NCBI GenBank assembly: GCA_035079385.1
Contig: JAVHKY010000054.1
Span: 11,695,501-11,759,500 of the forward strand
Origin: Aspidiotus rigidus
Taxonomy: Eukaryota > Arthropoda > Insecta > Hemiptera > Diaspididae
Direction: 5' to 3'
Length of the DNA stretch: 64,000 bases
Below, one piece after another: positions 28,600 to 41,223 of the stretch. Both the position numbers and the translations under genes were made by a program. Under the pieces are notes generated by a model. The model did not search any database. It had not been told where the DNA came from and saw only the letters and a program-made list of their open reading frames with translations. Numbering within the stretch: the first letter of the stretch is position 1; every line of letters begins with the position of its first letter.

Positions 28600-31500
28600 T
28601 ACAGTAGAGGGGGAAAAAGCGAACGGGTTCTTTGACGGAGTTGAACGAGGGTTGGTAGGAAACTTGGTTTATGAAGCACGTGGGATCTGAAAAACGTAGA
28701 TTGTGACGTCTCAAGGCTGGTTGACCTATGGCGTCATCAAACTGTGACATCACAGGCCTAGCTCCCAAGCTATATATGATAGAAGGAGTACCTCCGAGAT
28801 ATACATTATTATGGGTGGGGGACATGGAAAATTTTCGAGCACCGAGTTTTGCCGGCCGGCCGGACGTTTTTTCCGCAAAACCACCCGAAAATGTTTTCAA
28901 CTCCCAAAATTGAAGCTAACTAGGAAGTCAACTTCTAACCCGACTTAGAAGAGTGTTCGGTGAAAATAGCCGTCGTCCGGAATACGAGCGGCGGAAACAA
29001 TGATCTACATTGAGACGTCGAAAAATTTTAATTTTAAGAAAACTTCCGGATTTTATAATGCCAATTTCCTTGAATAAAGACTTAACTGAGCCTCCTTGTT
29101 TTCTGCAGTCTTGCAGCGTATTTTCAGTTGAGCGTGACTCAATAAGCGCTATCTTTTTTTGTTTCAGTTCTAATTAGAGAGCGCGACCGCGGTTCTATGA
29201 TCTTTTATACGACAACCCGCTAATAGATATAATTCCATATCGCATCATAATCCAAATTGCCTAGTGAGTCGATGGCAAAAAGTCATTTTAAACTATGCGA
29301 CTAAAGATAATGAGAAAATTGGTGTGACAATATTGTAAGCCCAATTACAACATACCAATTTATTCTCATTAGCAGCACGCCTTCCGCTTATTCGAACATT
29401 AATTCGTATACTCGTGTATACATATTCGACTCACCATACAAACGTAGGAGACGTGGTAAATTGATAACCTGATATCTCATCAATACACGACGTAATTACC
29501 TGTAATTTCATCCCTCTTACCGTGTATGAAATAATGCATGTCACTACTATAGTCACCATATTCCGATGATTTTTTATTTACGCAAAACTGTCGTCGTTTA
29601 GCAATTTTATGACATGGGGATTTTTTAACCGATGAACGTGGGTGGACATATCACCTTTTACGACACTATAGTTCTGTATTCTCGATGTTACAGTTTCGAG
29701 ATCTAACTCTCACTGAAGCATACAAAATGTGCATCGGGTCAACTTTTCACGTCATATCACCACTTCTCGGTTAGGAGGCCCACTACGAGAATTTCATACT
29801 TCTAACTAAAAACTCAAGAATTTTCAACTTTTAATTTGTAAGCGCGATTCTCAGACATTTTAAAACCTCGCCGTCCCCTCACTCGCCCCAAGATCCCCAT
29901 TTCAGGAAATATTTGTGTACTGGTTTATACCTGTGAAAGTATTTCTCACTTCATATAAAATTTTTGTCGCAAAAGGCGACTATTTTGGAATTGTAATTCA
30001 TCAGCCTAAAAATTCCCCAACAAATTTACGGAAAACAATTATTGCCGGAGATTTTTTCAGATACAAATTGTCGTTTCACACCTCGTACGCTAAACTATTC
30101 GGTTTTAAGTATTTCTTTAGGTAACGTCAAAGGTATATTCTAAGCTAGAAAATACGAAGTCGAAACTTACTAGATTGCGGCTCAAAATCACGAGTCAAAG
30201 GATCGTTTGGCAACAGATACTAAATTACAACTTATTCAAAAAAAAGTTCACGTATGAGAGAAAAACGGTTCAAAAAAGTACAAAAAACCGAATACCGGAT
30301 GATGATGCACGCTCGCATATAACACCTCGACTGACCGAACCGATTTTATGTAATGGAAAAATCAATTTTATTCAGGATTGTTTTGGCAACAGATACTAAA
30401 TCACAAGTTATTCGAAAAAAAGTTCACGAATCTGTTCCAAAAAGTACAAAAACCAAATACCGGATACTCTAGCCGTACAATACTCCACGCACGCGTATAA
30501 CACCTCAACTGAGGGAACTGATTTCATGTAATCGAACTCAATACAGTAACTGCAGGTAAAATCTACCCCGCGTAGATAAACAGTTAGCACGTAACTTATC
30601 CGGCGCCACCCTCACATACAAGAACGTATCTTCTAGCCGGACTAGTTCGTCTTTTTTTTTTTTTTGTATGTATTGTCACCAAGCTCTAGAATCCACTCAT
30701 CTTTTTCAAACAATTAGAATTACCTCCGACCTGTAGATTTACCTGACTGGGATGTGCATTTTTTTTCTACTCTACCCCCCGTCTGGGCAGTCTACCCAAG
30801 GGTGGAATCTTATTGCAATTGTTGATATGTGTACGCACATAGACCGTTCACGTGGTATTGTTTTTCTGGTATACCCACGTAATACAGTTAGAAGAGGAAC
30901 ATTATAGGATTAGTCTGCTAAATCACAATGCAAACTCGTCGCCGAATTTTCATTGTAGTGGTAATTGCTTTATTTTACTCTTATAGCAATGGAATACATT
31001 TGCTATTGTTGTATTTTGGACCGAGTGACTATAGGAGAAGAACCTTATATACAAAATATTAAACGAACGAACGGTATATATTGTTCCTCAATAACTCGTT
31101 TACTTAGAGCTAGGTTGTCCCTTGTTTTGTCGAGATTCAAGAGAATAGACAGCATAAGTAGTGGAATCACGTCTCCATTATTTTCACTAGAAAAAAACGA
31201 CGGCTTCCTTAACGAAGTTAAATGAGGAACGCAGGAAACCTGTTTTATGAGTCAAATGGGATTTGGTATTGAAAATTCAAGGAAACCTAGAACTAGATAA
31301 CTAGATAAAGCTAGTACAAAGAAGGGGTAGACCTACTATAAGCCTAGTATAATATAGTTTGAGAGTCTAAATTTTTCTCGAATCTCCAGCTATATATTCC
31401 AAGGGCCTTTCATATCATATATAGCTCAAGAGTTGAAATTTTTTCATGTCCCAGAGTCGAAATTCTTTTAAGTCCCCCTCCTATCATACATAGCTCGAAA

Positions 31501-31710
31501 GTCGAAATTTTTCTACGTCCCTCTCCTATCATACACAGTTCGAGATTCGAAATTTCAACAGGGAACCTGTTTTATGGGGGGCTTTTTAAGAAATTTGGCG
31601 TGCGCCGGGCGCCGTCCAGATAAAAACTTGGAAAAATTTCGACTCTCGAGCCATATATGATGGGAAGGGACTTAAAAAAATGTCGACTATCGTGCTATAT
31701 ATGTTGCTTC
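28600..31710. repeat. ~3.1-kb dispersed block, copy A
   Basis: Starts near AGTAGAGGGGGAAAAAGC and ends in satellite-like CCATATATGATGGGAAGGGAC. Collinear with copies B and C over nearly its whole length (e.g. GTGTTCGGTGAAAATA, AGTGAGTCGATGGCAAAAAG, CACCCTCACATACAAGAACG). The most diverged of the three. No coding gene; lies directly downstream of PLE1. Confidence 0.88.
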
Positions 31711-31809
31711 CCTCTGGTCTTTTGGCAGGGGAATAGATATGTTATACCTAATAAAACGTGAAAGACGAATACTCCGACGTGGAGTAAAACATGCAAACCG
31801 CAGAAAATT

Positions 31810-31853
31810 AAAAGACCACGAGCGCTTTCGGTTAAATAACCATCTTCAAGCCT
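31810..31853 (-). ncRNA. Hammerhead-like motif at the 3' side of PLE1 (candidate)
   Basis: Reverse strand reads GGCTTGAAGATGGTTATTTA then ACCGAAAGCGCTCGTGG. TTGAAGA, a short GGTT/AACC stem and GAAA resemble the CUGANGA..GAAA hammerhead core known in Penelope-like elements, with the first C of the box changed. Similar sequences at about 37804-37842, 40746-40784 and 42011-42046 keep the CCGAAAG half. Activity is doubtful. Confidence 0.35.
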
Positions 31854-31894
31854 GAAATGAAAGCAACTAACGAACAAAAGAGAAGAACGAGGTA

Positions 31895-33142
31895 TTAAGA
31901 TCGTCCAAACGAGAAATCACGGTGTGAGTCATAAACCATTTCGATCAGGCCATCTTCCGGAATGTACGAATTGAGTACAGTGATACCGTCACTGTTGAGA
32001 TGACGAATTATCTCTATATTCTCGAGAGCGATACGCTTACGGTAGGAATTCTCCTTATGGAGGAGCTTTTCGGATCCCTCACGGAAGCTGTGGCCACTGT
32101 TTATTAAGTGATCGGCGAAAGCTGACTCCCCTAAGTGTCCCTTCTTCCAAGACTTCAGGTGCTCAGCTACTCTAACTTTCATTTGGCGGCTGGTCTCACC
32201 AATATAAAAGCCTCCACAATCCTCACACTCCAACTTATACACACCACTCCTCTCATCGACAGGTATGGGGTCCTTCAGTCTCACAAACAACCTCTTGACT
32301 GTGGTAGGGTTGTAAAACGCGGGTCTGAAGCCAAACGGGCGAAGGGCCCGACCCAATTGCGAGGAGATCTTCCCCAGGAAAGGGAGACTGATCCAACGCA
32401 AACGGCGATCATGGATCGTGTCTCGGGGGAGGGAGGTGGTGGAATCCAGGAGGCTCCTTGTAACTTTCCTCCGAACCATCACGTCAACGTCGACATTGAC
32501 CCCATTCACTCTAGCCAGGTGTTTTATAGTACGTACTTCTTTCTTAAAAGCAGACTGACTCAACGGAATACGAGTCAGTCTGTGAACTAGGCTATGAAAA
32601 GCAGCCATCTTGTGAGCAACAGGACCAAACGAACCACCGTGGACTAAAACATCGGTCGTAGTATCTTTCCTGTAAATTCCAAACTCATGGATACCGTCTA
32701 CAATAGAGATCGATAAATCCAAAAAGTTAATGGAAAATACCCCTATTTCCAACGTAAATTTGATGGAAGGGTACCAGGAATTGAGATACCTCAGAAACTC
32801 ACCAAGGAGATCTGGGGGACCAGTCCAGGTACATAGAACGTCATCAACGTACCTGTACCAATAGTGAATATGATTGAGTAACACCTGGTTCGAGGAAAAA
32901 AGGTCAAGTTCAAACTTGGACATGAAAACTTCGGAGATAAGAGAGCCTAAAGGTGATCCAATAGGGATCCCTACTTCATCAGGGAACTCGAAAAATTTCC
33001 CTTCAAATTTACAGTAGTTGGGGGACCAGCAAGTATTTAGAAGATCGAAGAATTCGTGAAGCTCATTATGAGGAATGTTGGCTTTGACAAGTAGCTCACC
33101 CATACGCTGGATAGTAGCAGCCTTAGGAATATTCGGGAACAA
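31895..33142 (-). mobile_element. PLE1: Penelope-like RT C-terminal half plus GIY-YIG endonuclease
   Basis: A 415-codon frame. RT motifs in order: LFPNIPKAATIQ, VGIPIGSPLGSLISEVFMS, and HYWYRYVDDVL with the YVDD catalytic box at about 32840-32851. Next comes the thumb (KEVRTIKHLARVNGV), then a GIY-YIG nuclease: VYKLECEDCGGFYIGETSRQ, with the CxxC just before YIG and H/ADHLINSGHSF typical of Penelope-like elements. PLEs copy RNA into the genome using this nuclease. Upstream N-terminal frames continue to about 34594 but are frameshifted, so the copy is probably dead, although this half is intact. Confidence 0.92.
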
Positions 33143-33152
33143 ACCAACAACA

Positions 33153-34594
33153 TCAAACGAGCAGATGGTCGTTCCCGGGGGGAAGATTTACATCCTTGAG
33201 GATGTCAGTTAAAGAGGCCGAATTCAAGACCGAATGAGGGGATTCAAAATCAATTCGATTTTTGACCCAACGGTCAAGGAATTTGGCAAGGAGGTAGGTA
33301 GGAGAGGAGACGAACGAAACAACGGGTCGCATCGGGGTATTGTTCTTATGCACTTTAGGCAGCCCGTAAAGGAGGGGGGGTGTGGGGTTAGCAACAAGAA
33401 GGGCTTTTTCAAAGCAGGAGTTTTGATAACAGCCTCACTCCTGTTGATGACACTCCTAACTTCTTTGACGTCCTTAGGAAAGCTGAAATCCTCACTCTCT
33501 TTAGCACCACACTGCTGTAGGACTTCATGGACCTTAGAAGAATAGGCCGATCTCTCCATCACTACAACAGCGTTGCCCTTGTCAGCCTTCGTGACGATCA
33601 AATCTGCCTCTTTCATCTTCCTCCTTAAACCCTGGATCACTCCTCCCAATTTATTACTCATGCGAGGGAGGGGGTTATTACGGACTAATTCGGCACAGAC
33701 TTTCTGGGTATTAAAACCAGGACCAATCTTAACCGCAAGATCCGCAAAGACATTCGCCAAGGTTTCATCATTCCTGAGGGGAGGCATACTGAACTTCAAA
33801 CCTTTCTCAAGGAGGGATGTTTCGTCACTATTGAACACTACCTGACTATTATTTATGAGGGGGGGATGGAATTTATGAACGACAACACCATCACTCACCC
33901 CCTCCTCAACCACATCCTCAATAACCGTCATTAGGGAGGACAGCTTCTTATTTTTCCTCTCCTTCAACTTCGCCTCAAACTTCCGACACTTTTCATTGAC
34001 GTCCCGCATAAGTAATCAAACTCAAGGGGGGGGGAGCATGCCGGAGAGTCTCGAATGGACCATGAGGTTTAATCTGGTCGTAATATTAAATTTACCATAC
34101 CATCGTCGCAACTCTGTTCTGATCCACTTCTCCCTCATATAATTTTCCAGTTTCTTAGTCGTAACCTTACAATCGGAATAAAACTGGAATTTAACGAACT
34201 TAGGTCTCAAATGCAACAGTAAACACCGACTAAGAAACCAAATGTGAGAGGAAAATGAAGCGCGTTGCTTCCGAAATTTCAGAAAAAGGATGGATAGCCG
34301 TAACTTGAAGGAACGGATTCGTTTAATGTTATACCTATTCAATTCCTCCGGCATAAGATCAATGTAAAGCAAGTACCTACCATTAAGATAAGAATCATAA
34401 AACGAAAAATTTTTCGATCTAAGTTCATGTCTTGTATAAACGTCGAGGCTGGAAAATTTTCTAGTAGAGGGAAAAAAACTCACGGGTTCTATAACGGAGT
34501 TAAATGAAGGGCGGTAGGGAACCTGGTTCATGGGGCACGCGAGACTGAAAAATGTAGATTGTGACGTCACAAGGCTGACCAATGGCGTCATCAA
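33153..34594 (-). pseudogene. PLE1 N-terminal half (frameshifted)
   Basis: Three frames carry the 5' part. 34594-34022 ends in TRLNLMVHSRLSGMLPPP at a 9-C run. 34009-33224 contains MRDVNEKCRKFEAKLKERKN, KGLKFSMPPLRN and LIVTKADKGNAVVV. 33353-33153 contains LPKVHKNNTP-type and MRPVVSFVSSPTYLLAKFLD motifs. Breaks fall near 34010-34035, near 33390 and in a 6-G run near 33177. PLE2 keeps the continuous order at two of these places. Confidence 0.88.
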
Positions 34595-37500
34595 ACTGTG
34601 GCGTTACAGGCCCCGCCCCCAAGCTATACAGAATAGGAGGGTGACTCGGAAAAATTTCGACTCGGGCACTTGAAAAATTTTCGAGGCCTGAACATTGCCA
34701 GCCGTCCAGACCGCGGACGTTTCTTCCGACCCCCCCCCCCCCCCCCCCCGATAAAACAGGTTCCCTGTTAATATTTTGAACTCCCAGCATTGAAGCTAAC
34801 TATAGGTAGTCAATCTCTAACCCGACTTAGAAGTCCTCAATTCTTATTAAAGACCTGTTTTATAGAAGGGTGTTCGGTGAAAATAACCGTCGTCCAGAAT
34901 ACGAGCGGCGGAAACATTGATCTATATCAAGATGTCGACAAATTTGAATGTTAAGAAAACTTCCGGATTTTATTAGGCCTATTTCCTCGAATAAAGACTT
35001 AATTGAGCCTGCTTATTTTCTGCAGTCTTGCAGCGTATTTTCAGTTGAGCGTGACTCAATAAGCGCTATCTTTTTATATTTTCAGTTCTAGTTGAAGAGC
35101 GCGACCGCGGTTCCCTGATCTTTTACACGACAATCCGCTAATTGATATGACTCTATATCGCATCATAATCCAAATTGCCTAGTGAGTCTATGGCAAAAAG
35201 TCATTTTAAACTATGCGACTAAAGATAATGAGAAAATTGGTGTGACAATATTGTGAGCCCAATTACCAAATACCGATTTATTCTCATTAGCAGCACGCCT
35301 TCCGCTTATCCGAACATTAATTCGTACTCGTGTGTACATTCGACTCGCCATACAAACGTAATAGACGCGGTAAATTGATAACCTGATATCTTATCAATAC
35401 ACGATCTAAATACCTGTAATTTCATCCATCTTGCCGTGTATGAAACGATATGATGAAAGCACTACAGTCACCATATTCCGATGATTTTTCATTTACGCAA
35501 AACTGCAGACGTCGTTTAGCGATTTTATGATATGGGAATTTGTACCGATGCACGTGGGTGGACATATTACCTTTGGGACCCTAGTTACAATTTCGGCATA
35601 CAAAATGTGCATTTAGGATACGAACCTAAGGTACGGGTCAACTTCTCACGTCATCATCAAAATTTTTGGATAAAAAGCCCACTACGAGTATTCCCTGCGT
35701 ACTTCCGACTTAAAATACAAGAATTTTCAACTTCTAATTTGTAGGTAAGATAGAAACCAGTGCATCCTTAAATGATAAACGGTATGCCAAGTCATTTTTA
35801 GGTTGGAGCTTTTCATCGTAAGCGCGACTCTCAGCAATTTTAAAACCGCGCCGGCCTCTTTCTCGCCCCAAGATCCCTATTTCAGGAAAATGTACTGGTA
35901 TATCTATGAAAATATTTCTCACTCCAGGTAAAATTTTTGTCGCAAAAGGCGCCTCGTAATTTGGAATCGTAATTCGTCAGTCTCAAGATTCCCAACAAAT
36001 TTACCGAAAACAATTATTGCTGGAGATTTTTTCAGATACTACTTGTCGTTTTATACCTCGTTTGACCAAACTATATTCGGTTTTGAGTATTATTTAAAAA
36101 TAACATTAAAAGTACAATCTAAGCTAAAAAAATACGAAGTTAAGACTTACTAGATTTTGCCTCAAAATCACCAGTCAAATATCAACTTTATTCAGGATCG
36201 TTTTGGCAACAGAAACGAGCACATCAAATTACAACTTATTCAAAAAAAAGTTTACGAATAAGAGAAAAACCTTTCACAAAAGTACAAAAAACTAAATACC
36301 GGATACTCTAGTCGTACGGTAATGCACGCTCGCGTATAACACCTTCACTGACTGAACCGATTTCATGCAATGGAAAAATAAATTTTATTCAGGATTGTTT
36401 TAGCAACAGATACAAGCACACCGAATTACAAGTTATTCGAAAAAAAGTTCACGAATCTGTTCGCAAAAGTACAAAAACCAAATACCGGATACTCTAGCCG
36501 TACAATACTGCACGCACGCGTATAACACCTCAACTGACGGAACTGATTTGATATAATGGACTCAGTGCAGGAACTTTAGGTAACATCTACCCCTCGATAA
36601 TAAACGATTAGCACATTACTTATCCGGCGCCACCCTCACATACAAGAACGTATCTTCTAGCCGGACTAGTTTTTTTTTTTTTTTTGTATGTATTGTCACC
36701 AAGCTCTAGAATCCACTCATCTTTTTCAAACAATTAGAATTACCTCCGACCTGTAGATTTACCTGACTGGGATGTGCATTTTTTTTCTACTCTACCCCCC
36801 CGTCTTGACAGTCTACCCAAGGGTGGAATCTTATTGCAATTGTTGATATGTGTACGCACATAGACCGTTCACGTGGTATTGTTTTTCTGATATACCCACG
36901 TAATACAGTTAGAAGAGTAGCATTATAGGATCAGTCTGCTAAATCACAATGCAAACTCGTCGCCGAATTTTTATTGTAGTGGTAATTGCTTTATTTTAGT
37001 CTTATAGCAATGGAATACATTTGCTATTGTTGTATTTTGGACCGAGTGACTATAGGAGAAGAACCTTGTATAGAAAATATTAAAAGAAGGAACGGTATAT
37101 ATTGTTCCTCAATAACTCGTTTACTTAGAGCTAGGTTGTCCCTTGTTTTGTCGAGATTCAAGAGAATAGACAGCATAAGTAGTGGATTCACGTCTCTATT
37201 ATTTTCACTAGAAAAAAACGACGGCTTCCTTAACGAAGTTAAACGAGGGACGCAGGGAACCTGTTTCATGAGTCAAATGGGATTTGGTATTGAAAATTCA
37301 AGGAAACCTAGAACTAGATAACTAGATAAAGCTAGTACAAAGAAGGGGTAGACCTACTATAAGCCTAGTATAATATAGTTTGAGAGTCTAAATTTTTCTC
37401 GAATCTCCAGGTATATATTCCAAGGGCCTTTCATATCATATATAGCTCAAGAGTTGAAATTTTTTCAAGTCCCAGAGTCGAAATTCTTCCAAGTCCCCCT

Positions 37501-37690
37501 CCTATCATACATAGCTCCAAAGTCGAAATTTTTCTACGTCCCTCTCCTATCATACACAGCTCGAGAGTCGATATTTCAACAGGGAACCTGTTTTATGGGG
37601 GGCTTTTTGAGAAATTTGGCGTGCGCCGTCCACATAAAAACTTGGAAAAATTTCGACTCTCCAGCTATATATGATGGGAGGGGGATTGAA
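34461..37690. repeat. ~3.2-kb dispersed block, copy B
   Basis: Direct repeat of copy A and near-identical to copy C. For example, the 70-codon frames at 35532 and 61191 differ in one residue. Starts GTAGAGGGAAAAAAACTCAC and ends with CCAGCTATATATGATGGGAG just before the PLE2 left arm. It overlaps the 5' end of PLE1 on the other strand. Confidence 0.9.
34515..34762. mobile_element. MITE-like unit inside block B
   Basis: Ends GTAGGGAACCTGGTTCATGG and ATAAAACAGGTTCCCTGTTA form inverted repeats. Contains TGTGACGTCACAAGGCTGAC and a GGCGTCATC site. The equivalent occurs in blocks A (about 28650-28900) and C (about 60188-60437), and alone at 58275-58599. Confidence 0.7.
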
Positions 37691-38528
37691 AACGACAAAT
37701 ACCACGATGAGTAGATAAATGAACGAAAACCGACAAATACTACAAAGAGTAAATGTACGAAGAGAATTTGCAAGAAGCCGCAGAAAATAAAACAAACAAA
37801 GTACCGCAAGCACTTTCGGCTGAGAAGCCATCAACGGGCGGAGAATAGAAAGCGACTGACAGAGGAACAGTCGACGACAGAAAACAACGGTGAGATCATA
37901 ATTCAACTAATGACTCCTCCCGATGTGAGTCATACTCATAAATTAGTTCAACCAATCCCTCGTCCGGAATATACCTGTTAAGTACGGTTACGTTATCGCT
38001 GTTCAGGTGGCAAATGATCTCGATATTTTCCAGTGCCATTCTTTTTAAATGCGATCTTTCTCCATGGAGGAGGGTCTCTGACCCCTCCCTGAAACTGTGG
38101 CCACAGGTGATCAAATGGTCCGCGAATGCCGATTCTCCCAATTTGTCCTTTTTCCAAGCCTTCAAGTGCTCAGCCACTCTTATTTGGAGCTGGCGACCGG
38201 TCTCACCTATGTAGATTCCGTCACAGTTGTTGCACCTTATACTATAAATCCCATTCCTCTGTAATGGTGGTATAGGGTCTTTCAATCTAACAAACAGGCC
38301 TTTTAATGTGTTAAAATTATAGAAACCGGCCGGAAATCAAAGGACCGAAGGACGCGACTCAAATTCGACGAAAACTGATCCAGGAAGGGGAGCTTAATCC
38401 ACCGCTTTCTTCTTTCACGACTCCCCTCCGAGGGAGGGAGGTAGTAGAATCAAGGCATTGTCGCGTGATCTTCCTAGGGACCATCAGTTCAATGTCCAAG
38501 TTGACCTCGTTTACCCGAGCCAAGTACT
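37190..38528 (-). repeat. Left inverted arm of PLE2 (includes GIY-YIG)
   Basis: Matches 40060-41170 in reverse. It contains the thumb and GIY-YIG part of PLE2 (GIYSIRCNNCDGIYIGETGR, frame 38285-37896) plus the 3' flank and the end of block B. Confidence 0.8.
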
Positions 38529-40060
38529 TGATAGTACGTACTTCTTTCTGAAAGGCTGCTTGGCTCAAAGGGATATTGGTAAGTCGATGGATGAAACTAT
38601 GTATTAAAAGCAGCTATTTTGTAGGCGACAGGGCAGTATGACGCGCCGTGGACAACAATATCGGTCGAAGTATCTTTTCTGTATATTGCGAACTCATGGG
38701 CCCCATCTCTTTCGGAGATGGTAAGGTCCAAGAAGTTGATTGTAGAATTACCGACCTCCAGAGTAAACTTTATGGAGGGGGACTGAGCATTTAGATACTT
38801 AAGAAACTCACCAAGAAGTTCTTGGGGACCTGTCCACGCACATAGCACGTCATCTACATATCTGTGCCAATAGTGAACATGATTTAGGAAAGACTGGCCC
38901 GAGGAAAAGAGGTCAGCCTCGAATCTCGACATGAAGACCTCCGAAACAACGGAACCCAACGAGGATCCAATGGGAATGCCCACTTCCTCCGGGAATTCAA
39001 AATATTTATCAATGATTTTGCAAAAATTAGGGGACCAACAGACGGTAAGTAGGTCGAAGAACTCCTGCAGCTCTTCATGAGGAGTATTAAATTTAACAAG
39101 AAGGTCGCCTAAATATTGGAAAGTGGCCGCTTTTGGGATGTTTGAAAACAGACCGACCACATCGAAGGAGCATAGAATAGTACCTAGAGGGAGTATTTCA
39201 TCTTTGGGCCTATTGGCCAAGGAGACTGAATTTTTGACGGAGTAAGGAGACTCGTATTCGATATGAAATTTAAACCAACGGTCCAGGTATTTCGCGAGCG
39301 AGTAGACGGGGGAGGAGACGTAGGATACGACAGGTCGCATGGGAGTATTGGCCTTATGAACTTTAGGCAACCCGTACAATAAAGGGGGTACATGGTTAGG
39401 TTCGAGCAAACGTTTTTTCACTGAGAGTTTAGTAATGATAACGGAGCTTTTATTAATAGCATTCCGAACCTCCTTGACATAGTGAGGGAAATTGAAAAGG
39501 GGGTTTTCTGTGGCCCCGCACTGGCTTAAGACCTGTTCCACCTTAAAGTGGTAAGTAGCCTTATCCATCGCAACGATGGAATTCCCTTTGTCGGCCTTTC
39601 TAAGTATCGTCTCCTCCTTCTTCTCAATCCTGTAATCAACCCTTTCGCAGTGTTATTTATGCGCGGAAGGGGGGTGTTTTGGACTAAATCGGCGCAGGTT
39701 TTTTGGGTATTGATACCGGGACCAATCCTCACGGTTAAGTCAGCGACCACATTAGCGAGGGCATCGGCATTATCAAGAGGGGGTAAACTGAACTTCAAAC
39801 CCTTCTCTAACAGATTCAGCTCATCGTTACCGAATTCCATCTGACTGTTATTTATAACACGGGGATGAAATTCTTGGACCAGCCCAACCTCATTATGGTC
39901 GTCCCCGAGGGCTTTGGCGCTCAAATCCAATAGGGAGGAAATCTTTTTGTTTTTTCCCTCTTTAAGGTCAGCCTCAAACTTACAACAATCAACATTAACA
40001 GACTGAGTAAATTTTTCCAACTCACGTGGGTGTAGCAAACTGGACAACCTCGAGTGTACC
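37896..40060 (-). pseudogene. PLE2: Penelope-like element, frameshifted
   Basis: Frames in order on the - strand: about 40060-39620 (SLLHPRELEKF, FHPRVINNSQMEF, LVQNTPLPRINN); 39568-38597 (LLYGLPKVHKANTPMRPVV, CSFDVVGLFSNIPKA, VGIPIGSSLGS, HYWHRYVDDVL); 38568-38359 (thumb, FQKEVRTIKYLARVNEV); and 38285-37896 (GIYSIRCNNCDGIYIGET, ADHLITCGHSF). Together they cover the N-terminal, RT and GIY-YIG regions. Breaks lie near 39600, 38595 and 38350, so it cannot make one protein. At 40060 it is joined to an inverted copy of its own 3' half. Confidence 0.9.
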
Positions 40061-41170
40061 AGCAGGGTAAACGAGGTCAACTTGGACATTGACCTGATGG
40101 TCCGTAGGAAGATCACGCGACAATGCCTTGATTCTACTACCTCCCTCTCTCGGAGGGGAGTCGTGAAGGCAGAAAGCGGTGGATTAAGCTCTTCTTTCTG
40201 GGTCAGTTTTCGTCGAATTTGAGTCGCATCCTTCGGCCCTTTGATTTCCAGCCGGTTTTCTATAATTTTAACACATTAAAAGGCCTGTTTGTTAGATTGA
40301 AAGACCCTATAGGTACCTCCATTACAGAGGAGTGGGATTTATAGTATAAGGTGCAACGACTGTGACGGAATCTACATAGGTGAGACCGGTCGCCAGCTCC
40401 AAATAAGAGTGGCTGAGCACTTGAAGGCTTGGAAAAAGGACAAATTGGGAGAATCGGCATTCGCGGACCATTTGATCACCTGTGGCCACAGTTTCAGGGG
40501 GGGTCGGAGACCCTCCTCCATGGAGAAAGATCGCATTTAAAAAGAATGGCACTGGAAAATATCGAGATCATTTGCCACCTGAACACCGATAACGTAACCG
40601 TACTTAACAGGTATATTCCGGACGAGGGATTGGTTGAACTAATTTATGAGTATGACTCACATCGGGAGGAGTCGTTAGTTCAATCATGATCTCACCGTTG
40701 TTTTCTGTCGTCGACTGTTCCTCTGTCAGTCGCTTTCTATTCTCCACCCGTTGATGGCTTCTTAGCCGAAAGTGCTTGCGGTACTTTGTTTGTTTTATTT
40801 CTGCGGCTTTTTGCAAATTCTCTTCGTACATTTACTCTTTGTAGTATTTGTCGGTTTTCGTTCATTTACTCATTATGGTATTTGTCGTTTTCAATATGTC
40901 GGGCCGTAACTTGCAGGAACGAATCGATTCAATGGGAGGGGGACTTATAAAAATTTTGGCTGTCGAGATGATATGAGAGGAAATTTCAACTCTCGAGCTA
41001 TCATAATTATATAGCTGGAGATTCGAGAAAAATTTAGACTCTCAAACTATATTATACTAGGCTTATAGTAGGTCTAGGCTTCCTTGAATTTTCAATACCA
41101 AATCTCATTTGACTCATAAAACGGGTTCCCTGCGTTCCTCGTTTAACTTCGTTGAGGAAGCCGTAGTTTT
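40060..41170 (+). repeat. Right inverted arm: reversed PLE2 3' half
   Basis: On the + strand it reads GGTCCGTAGGAAGATCACGC, then the thumb, GGAATCTACATAGGTGAGAC (GIY-YIG core), ADHLITCGHSF and IEIICHLNTDNVTVLNRYIP. It continues into the reversed end of block B (CTTCCTTGAATTTTCAATAC). Frameshifted (e.g. in the G-run at 40496-40503). Confidence 0.85.
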
Positions 41171-41223
41171 TTCTAAGGCCCCCTCCCATCATATATATAT
41201 AGCTTGAGAGTCGAAATTTTAAC

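Noticed and set aside
32135..33845. Plus-strand ORFs opposite PLE1 (32135-32590, 33234-33545, 33573-33845)
   Set aside because: Shadows of the PLE reading frames; no independent domain.
28600..37690. Blocks A and B as LTRs of an LTR retrotransposon
   Set aside because: No TG..CA ends, primer-binding site, gag, protease or integrase; the enclosed RT is Penelope-like with a GIY-YIG nuclease.
37896..41170. Twin-priming origin of the PLE2 inversion
   Set aside because: Twin priming inverts the 5' part without duplicating it; here the 3' half is present twice in opposite orientations.
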